Assembly: GCA_947095585.1 (NCBI GenBank)
Contig: OX352761.1
Span: 60,628,832-60,692,831 of the forward strand
DNA: 64,000 nt
Source of the DNA: Nephrocerus scutellatus
Taxonomy: Eukaryota > Arthropoda > Insecta > Diptera > Pipunculidae
Reading direction: 5' to 3'
The position numbers and the translations under genes are program-made. Under the pieces are notes generated by a model. It ran no database searches and was not told the DNA's origin. It saw only the letters and a program-made list of their open reading frames with translations. Each line of letters begins with the position of its first letter. Position 1 is the first letter of the stretch. Below, piece after piece: positions 58,004-64,000 of this stretch.

Positions 58004-58745
58004 ATAACTTCATATTTGTATATATTCAAATTACTCATAATACATAATTACTCATAATACACAATCATAATATTACTCATAATACACATACGCGCAGTCC
58101 CAATGGAAAATTCCATTGCTTATCTCTAATTCAGATCTAAGAAGTAAACATGTTTACTTCTTCTAAATTCAAGGACAACCAGATGTCCAATTGCGCATAT
58201 ATATATTCTTATCTTGTTTACCAATTTCACAATATGATGAAATCATCTTGTTTACCATTTACACATCCTTATCTTGTTTACCAAATTCAAAGACATGTTC
58301 TAACATGAATAATCATTATCACATTTTGCGATCTAAGAGATCAACATGTTTACTCCGTAAACACAACAACAAGATCAAAGTCCAACAGCTCAAAATAGTA
58401 TTTGAGCAGCATGCAAATACACAACAGGGCAGTTCGTAGATATTCAGTTCATCATCAGTGCAGTTCATTATTATTCTTCAGTCAACAAGTTAATCATCCA
58501 GTTCTTACACAGTTCATTATTATTCGCCAGTAGTAGTTATTCAGTTACAGTGCTTATTAAATTACAGTTAATCATGATCTTAGTTCAGTTCAGTTCAATT
58601 ATTAATAAGTGAATATTATAAATAAGAGTTGTGTTAAATATAAAGTGTTATAGTTCTTGTAAATACTTTTGTAAAATAAAAACGTTTTCTGAAAATATAT
58701 TTTATTTTTTTTAAAAATATATTCTTTTGAATCGAAAACAAAATT
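57958..58745 (+). repeat. 3' LTR of right gypsy (short-type variant)
   Basis: 788 bp. It carries the CAGGGCAGTTCGTAGATATT variant that matches the left copy's 5' LTR. The 24-bp palindrome and three CTTGTTTACC units are present. Confidence 0.9.
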
Positions 58746-58826
58746 TCTAGACTCATTTGCGACCGAAATCGGCCTTCAGGTGTTCAACTACTATAACAAT
58801 ATGTATGTACAATAATGTAAAGATAA

Positions 58827-58857
<31 letters not shown>

Positions 58858-58894
58858 CATATATATATATACATATATATATATAGGTACATAT

Positions 58895-59190
58895 ACTCGT
58901 CTATAGGTGCATACGTATTCGTAGCCGTGTAAGTATATAATTACTAATTATCCTACAAAGAATGAGATAATATATATATGCATGTATATATTCATCTACA
59001 GGCGCATACGTATTCGCAGCCGAGCAACTGTATAATTGCTATTTATCATATGAAGAATGAGATAATATCTATCTACCTATATATATATACTCATATAAAA
59101 ATGCATACGTATTCGTAGCCGAGCAACTATATAATTGCTAATTATCATATAAATCGTCATCTAAGGTAATCCATATATAATATATAACAA
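58895..59190. repeat. ~95-bp repeats, three units
   Basis: GCATACGTATTCG recurs at 58,909, 59,004 and 59,103, each unit followed by TAATTGCTAATTATCATA-like sequence. The terminal ~100 bp of element E (for example 49,005-49,110) is a recognisable relative. Confidence 0.75.
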
Positions 59191-59289
59191 AATGTAACTA
59201 TATAAATATCAAAACGAGATGACGACTGAGTATTCAACTATGAGTAATAAAGGTAGTTAATTCGATTACTAATGTAAGTAACAACCATA

Positions 59290-60420
59290 AGCTACTGATA
59301 ATTATATACTAATAGTAATGATATTAGCAGCAATGAGATAGATGTAATTAAACATGAGTAATTGTAATTTAATACGAAGGACATCAGTAGATAAGTGAAT
59401 TATTAATGTAAGAGGTAATAATAACCTAGCGATAATAACAACAATCATAGTAATACGACTGCTAGCATTGATACAAACGTAGTGAAACCCAATTTCTAGT
59501 ATATAATATAATTACTAATCTAAGTAACATCAATGACCTAATGATAATAATATAGCAATAATAATGACAGTAGTAAACATATGAATGCAACTATATATGC
59601 GCAACACTAATAGCTAAGTTGATTATTACTGCAAGAGATAACGATAGCCTAATGATAATAATGTAGTAATAATGACAATAATAATAGTAAAGGTATGAAT
59701 GTAATTATATAGGTGTAATTGATTATTAATAAGGTTGATTATTAATCTAAGAGATAACTATAACCTAATGATAATAATGTAGTAATAGTAACAATAATAG
59801 TAGTAAGGATATGAAGGTAATTATGTAAGCGTAGTGTTACTATATAATTTGATTCTTAATGTAAGAGATAACTATAACCTAATGATAATAATGTAGTAAT
59901 AGTAACAATAATAGTAGTGAAGATATGAAAGTAATTATGTAGGCGTAGTGATAATATATAATTTGATTATTAATGTAAGAGGAAGCTATAACCTAATACT
60001 AATAATGTAGTGATTGTAACAATAATTGTAGTGTAGACATGAAAGTAATTATATAGGCGTAGTGATAATATATAATTTGATTATGAATGTAAGAGAAAGC
60101 TATAACCTAGTACTAATAATGTAGTGATTGTAACAATAATAGTAGTGTAGATATGAAGGTAATTATATAGGCTTAGTGATAATATATAATTTGATTATTA
60201 ATGTAAGAGATACATATAATCTAATACTAATAATGTAGTTATAGTAACGATAATAGTAGGGTAGATAATATAAATGTAATTAAGCTTGAGTAATGCTAGT
60301 AGATGAGTTGATTTTTCCTTTTTTTAATGTAAGTAATATAACAGTTGGTAATGATATAAGTGTGCTTTATATAATTAAGATAGTTACGAGTAAATAAGGG
60401 TGACGCAGATGTGAAGCCTA
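59290..60420. repeat. ~114-bp AT-rich minisatellite, about eight units
   Basis: CCTAATGATAATAATGTAGT or a close variant recurs at 59,425, 59,537, 59,648, 59,764, 59,878, 59,992, 60,106 and 60,220 (period 111-116 bp). The flanks are more diverged relatives. Confidence 0.88.
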
Positions 60421-60452
60421 ATTGGGCAACAGCAATAATAAAATGAACAAAG

Positions 60453-61660
60453 TGTAATTCTAAAGGTGGTTACAGGAAGGTACCGTTGATCAGCAACATG
60501 TTGGGGCGATAATTCAGGTGCTGATGATGACCAAATATGAGGCCAACAGTATGGGAATCATGGTTTCCAGCCGATAATGACATAACATACATGGCTCGGA
60601 TTACAACCTGTTGCCCCTCGTCATTTCCGGTAGTAATTAATATGGAAATACGTTGCGTCTTACTCCCAAAATATTTGCTGGTGTATACTTGTTTTTATGT
60701 AACGATGTATATAAATATTAATATAATGGCTTAGGCTCTGCCAGAACGGAGTGTGATGCGACGTGCAGAAAGGCGGAACATTATACCTTTCTGAGACAGT
60801 CTCTTGCTTGCTGATGGTTCAGGCTTATAACGGAGTCCTCGTTACGTTTGCGTTGAGACGTTCGGACTGCGTGGTTTGCGCACTGAATGAGTTCCTGGCT
60901 TCCCCCTTTCCCTTTTTTTTCCAACTTTCCCGCACCGCGTAGCACCAGATAATGCAATATATAAAATAAATATTTTGGGACACTTACTCAGAGATAGAGA
61001 AAGGAGCTCCTATGATGTTGAGGTTAGTGCTTTTAGTGCTATTGGCAATCCTGACCGCGTGGCAAAACTGATCCCACTAGATCCAGGCCATCCGGACATG
61101 TACCAGGGTGTTTTAAATATATTTTGGGTTTCCGATTTCCGCTGAATCGCACTGTTTCTGCACTTGATGGCCCCAATTCCCTAAAAAAATTTCTTAGTGA
61201 TTTGCTTACTTACATATTTAATGTCCATAGGCGTTTCGCCCAACCTTACCTATCACTGATTTGTCCCTTTTTCGGTAATTCTTTCTTTTGTGTTTTCCTA
61301 TTATTTCTTTCCTTCTTTTTCTTCTTTAGTATTAATATTAATTTGTGATTTTCTTTTTTTATTTCTGCTTTCAGCAGCCACAGCGTGCCGGTTATATTTT
61401 CACTCTTATGCCTTGCCCACTACGTCTTTGCGCTTCGAGTTCACTGCTTAGAAGAAAGTAAGAAAAATCCACGTACCCTGGCCAGTCCTTCCTTCTGACA
61501 GCACCAGCCTATCCTATATGTGTGAGCGAGGTGACTACACGGTTGCTCAATTCGCAATAAATTTTTGTGCATGGTGCTTATTTACACTCGACTTGGCCTT
61601 TCAGGGTTGTGGATTTTTCTTTCCCAGTGAAGTGCGGCGCGTTGAAATTGCACCGTCACA
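60453..61660 (-). repeat. Probable 3' LTR, about 1.2 kb
   Basis: On minus it begins TGTGACGGTGC at 61,660 and could end CTTTAGAATTACA at 60,453, giving TGT...ACA ends and 1,208 bp, near the length known for Osvaldo LTRs. The second LTR is not in the window, so the limits are inferred. Sequence composition changes sharply at 60,453 from the AT-rich minisatellite. It contains no gene; short frames at 60,537 and 61,124 have no support. Confidence 0.55.
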
Positions 61661-61709
61661 AAACAGATTTTTGGTGTATTAATTAACTAGCCAAGAATCT
61701 GAAGGTGCT

Positions 61710-62595
61710 CTATATATCCTTTCCGTGAAAAGTGCCCAATGACTTGCCGTTCATATCTTCCAGTATATAATAAGAACTCCCCAGTTTAGTTTTTACTCTT
61801 GCTTTTAAGAACAGTGGTGCCAGTTTGGCGTTGAACCCTTTTTGTGCATTGCTCTGAGACTAACTTACCTTTTCCATACGTTATCGGTCGGGACCGCAAG
61901 TTATATATTCTAGAATTATTGTTATATTCGGTTTGCATGTTCCTTTTGGCTCTCTCCCGATTTATATTTAGTTGGTCTCGATTTGCAATCCTCGTATCGA
62001 CCTCTGACAGAAGGTCTAGTCTCCGAAGCAGTTCATAGCTAGATACATGTAGTAGCATGTTCTGCCCGAAGAGAAGATAGTAAGGTGTACATTTAATAGA
62101 CTGATGTGTCGAATTTCGGAGTGCGCAACTAATGCTGGACATATGTTCGTTCCAATCCGTTTGATCTGGTTTTATATGCACCCGTAATGCGGCAATGACG
62201 GATCTATTAACCCTTTCAGACGCGTTTGCCTGGGGTGAATATAAAGCTGTACATACATGTTTGATGCCGTAGGTGGTTAAGAATGCTTCGAATTCGTTAG
62301 ACTTGAACTGTGATCCATTGTCAGACACCAGTGTTTCGGGGACGCCGAACGTATGAAAGATTTTGTTTTGAAGGTACAGACAAATTGGTTTCGCCGTGAA
62401 CTTCTTCAAGGGTTCCAGGAAGTGAAACTTGCTGAAGTGGTCCAGGACGATTAGTATTCCGACATTTCCAGACTTGGTTCTGGGGTATGGTCCTAACAGG
62501 TCAACGTATAACCGCTGGCCGGTCTGAGACTGTTTGTTGACCCATTGGAGGGCGGAGGACCCGATTTGGTGGCTTTGTGGTTCGACATGCTTCAC
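61710..62595 (-). pseudogene. Osvaldo-like integrase core and C-terminus
   Basis: Catalytic D32 (LYVDLLG), D92 (VSDNGSQF) and E127 (NASERVNR) in the frame 62,595-61,786. The D-E spacing counts as 34. A frameshift near 61,860 leads to a chromodomain-free GPY/F-like tail (KARVKTKLGSSYYILED to TFHGKDI) ending in TAG at 61,710. Another one-base shift near 62,510 separates it from RT. Confidence 0.85.
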
Positions 62596-64000
62596 AGGAT
62601 AGGACGTAATTCCGGATTTGTTTATAAATTTTTGGCCAAAACAGGTGACGTCGAATACGCTCTAGAGTTTTGCCGATTCCTCCATGAGCTGCTGTCGGCG
62701 CATCATGAGCCCGTCGAATAATTTCCTCCGTCAATTCAGTAGGCACCCAAAGCTTCCATTGGTCAAGGTCCTGGGTACTGTCTATTGAGGATGGGTCCAC
62801 ACGCATGTACACATAATCCCCCTCTACTTTTACATTTGGGAGCTTGAATCGTTTTGTCATGACCTCCTGCTTCAATAACGCATAGTCAGCGGAAGTAAAT
62901 GCTGGAGATGTTAAGTCAATTTCTGGCCTAACGTCATTTAACCCGCAAATTTCGTCCGAGTAAACTCGCGATAGGGCATCCGGTACAACATTGGCTGTGC
63001 CACGCCTATGACTTATAGAGAAAGTGAAGCATTGCAACTTTAGGGCCCATCTAGCCAGTCGACCACTGAGATCGCTTTGCCTCATTAACCACTGGAGACT
63101 CGCATGATCGGTGATCACCAAAAATTCTTGGCCCTCAATGTATGCTCTGAATTTCTTTATAGCCAATACTGCTGCCAGGCAATTCTGTTCGGTCACCGAG
63201 TAGTTCCGTTGGGCCTTATTAAGTTTCTGCGACATATATGCTACTGGTACCTCCTCACCCTTAACGTTCCTCTGCGCTAATACTGCGCCTACCCCCCGTT
63301 GGCTTGCGTCACATTGTATTATAAATGGGCTCTGGAAATCCGGATTATTCAACACTGGTGCCGAGGTCAGTTTTACTTTCAGGTCAACGAAAGCCTGTTG
63401 GGCCTCTGGTGTCCATGTAAACCCTCGTGCTTGTTTGAGTAGATTTGTCAGCGGGCTTGATACTTCTGCAAAGTTTGCAATGAATCGCCGGTACCACCCA
63501 GCCATTCCAAGGAATCTTCGAAGCTGTCGAACTGTCGATGGTGTGGGAAATTCAGAAATTGCGGACACTTTTTCGGGATCAGTCCTCAGTACTCCATCTC
63601 CAACTATGTAACCTAAGTATTTAACCTCTGTGAGGCAGAACTTGCTTTTGGATACGTTTATTGTGAGTCCTGCGCGCCTAATGAGCTCAGCTATTTCGGC
63701 CAGTAGTAAGACATGTATGTCGAATTTCTCGGATATTAGTAATAGATCATCCAAATAGACAAATACCTGTTCTCGCAGTCTGTTAGGGATCACTTTATCC
63801 ATTAACCTACACATAGTCTGTGGAGCGTTGCATAATCCGAACGGCATTACTTTGAACTGGTACAGGGGTTTCCCAGGCACCGTAAATGCTGTCTTTTCAC
63901 GGGAGTTTACTTCTAACGGGATCTGCCAGAACGCGTCCTTTAGATCTAGGCTGGAGATGTACTTGGCTTTGGGCAATCTGCTCAAAATGTCTTCGATATG
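62501..64000 (-). pseudogene. Osvaldo-like RT, RNase H and integrase zinc domain
   Basis: Open from the window end to 62,501. Numbering from 63,985: YLDD at 77-80, FLGMAGWYRRFIANF, RNase H acidic residues D226, E266, D293 and D336, and an integrase HHCC finger with H427, H434, C464 and C467. The reading continues right of 63,985 (HIEDIL precedes), so the true start is outside. It is intact over 500 codons but frameshifted before the integrase core. Confidence 0.9.

Larger units (their letters stand above)
50674..58745 (+). mobile_element. Gypsy-group errantivirus-like element, right copy
   Basis: An 8.07-kb mirror of the left element, flanked by TCTAGA at 50,668-50,673 and 58,746-58,751. Defects: a one-base gag deletion near 52,565, the shared protease stop, a 0.4-kb deletion of RNase H, and a stop and frameshift in env. 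Integrase is open. Confidence 0.93.
23508..58751. repeat. Giant imperfect palindrome, centre near 42,180
   Basis: The left arm (gypsy minus, X, E reversed, Helitron plus) is mirrored by the right arm (Helitron minus, E forward, X reversed, gypsy plus). Arm lengths are about 18.6 and 16.6 kb. The arms are near-identical except for indels of 24 to about 600 bp and scattered substitutions. Confidence 0.93.
58752..60452. mobile_element. Diverged E-like terminus with minisatellites
   Basis: It starts after the TCTAGA duplication with CTCATTTGCGACCGAAATCGGCC, as element E does, then diverges. It contains a TA/CATATATA tract (58,827-58,887), three ~95-bp units and a long ~114-bp array. No gene is recognisable. 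It is truncated by the LTR at 60,453. Confidence 0.5.
60453..64000 (-). mobile_element. Osvaldo/Ulysses-like gypsy element, cut by window end
   Basis: A minus-strand LTR retrotransposon with pol similar in layout to the Osvaldo/Ulysses lineage (APTAAHGGIGKT in the integrase zinc domain, SPQANASERVNRS at the catalytic Glu). A probable 3' LTR is at 60,453-61,660. The 5' part (gag, protease, 5' LTR) is beyond 64,000. Confidence 0.8.

Noticed and set aside
60537..61348. Short plus-strand frames in the Osvaldo-like LTR
   Set aside because: No motif, no homologous look, and the region is better explained as LTR.
60453..61660. Host gene exon in the more GC-balanced stretch
   Set aside because: No conserved protein or splice pattern; TGT...ACA borders and position after integrase favour an LTR.

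Overview
The window looks like repeat-rich insect DNA, most likely from a fly (Diptera). It is AT-rich, and every recognisable coding region belongs to a transposable element: gypsy-group errantivirus relatives of the 17.6/297/tom type, an Osvaldo/Ulysses-like gypsy element, Helitrons with Rep/PIF1-helicase remnants, a PIF/Harbinger transposon with a MADF partner gene, a non-LTR retrotransposon and a hAT relic. I see no host gene, tRNA or rRNA. The nesting, satellites and large duplications suggest pericentromeric or Y-like heterochromatin. The clade is inferred from TE families only.

Layout. 1-18,903 is a tandem macro-duplication with a period of about 11.07 kb. 7,832-18,903 is one complete unit and 1-7,831 is the last 7.8 kb of the preceding unit. 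In order, a unit holds a hAT relic, an old Helitron helicase relic (minus), a ~100-bp minisatellite split by a LINE (minus), a Helitron helicase fragment (plus), a TA tract, a Helitron (minus) and the start of element 'E'. E (18,863-23,501) carries convergent PIF/Harbinger transposase and MADF pseudogenes.

23,508-58,751 is a giant imperfect palindrome centred near 42,180. From left to right it reads gypsy (minus), X, E (reverse), Helitron (plus), centre, Helitron (minus), E (forward), X (reverse), gypsy (plus). The arms are about 18.6 and 16.6 kb, and the difference comes from arm-specific deletions and one insertion. A diverged E-like terminus with AT-rich minisatellites follows (58,752-60,452). 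The window ends in an Osvaldo/Ulysses-like element on the minus strand (60,453-64,000, running off the edge).

How the genes work together. No element here looks autonomous. The gypsy copies keep intact DD35E integrases but have a broken protease, plus a lost or truncated RNase H and a broken env. All four Helitron copies share the same loss of the HUH nuclease segment while keeping helicase motifs. The Harbinger copies carry shared nonsense codons. The main interest is structural: the palindrome, the exchanged LTR variants between its two gypsy copies, and the repeated use of TA/TCTAGA junctions flanked by GACTC termini. Some of this could be assembly artefact and needs long reads.
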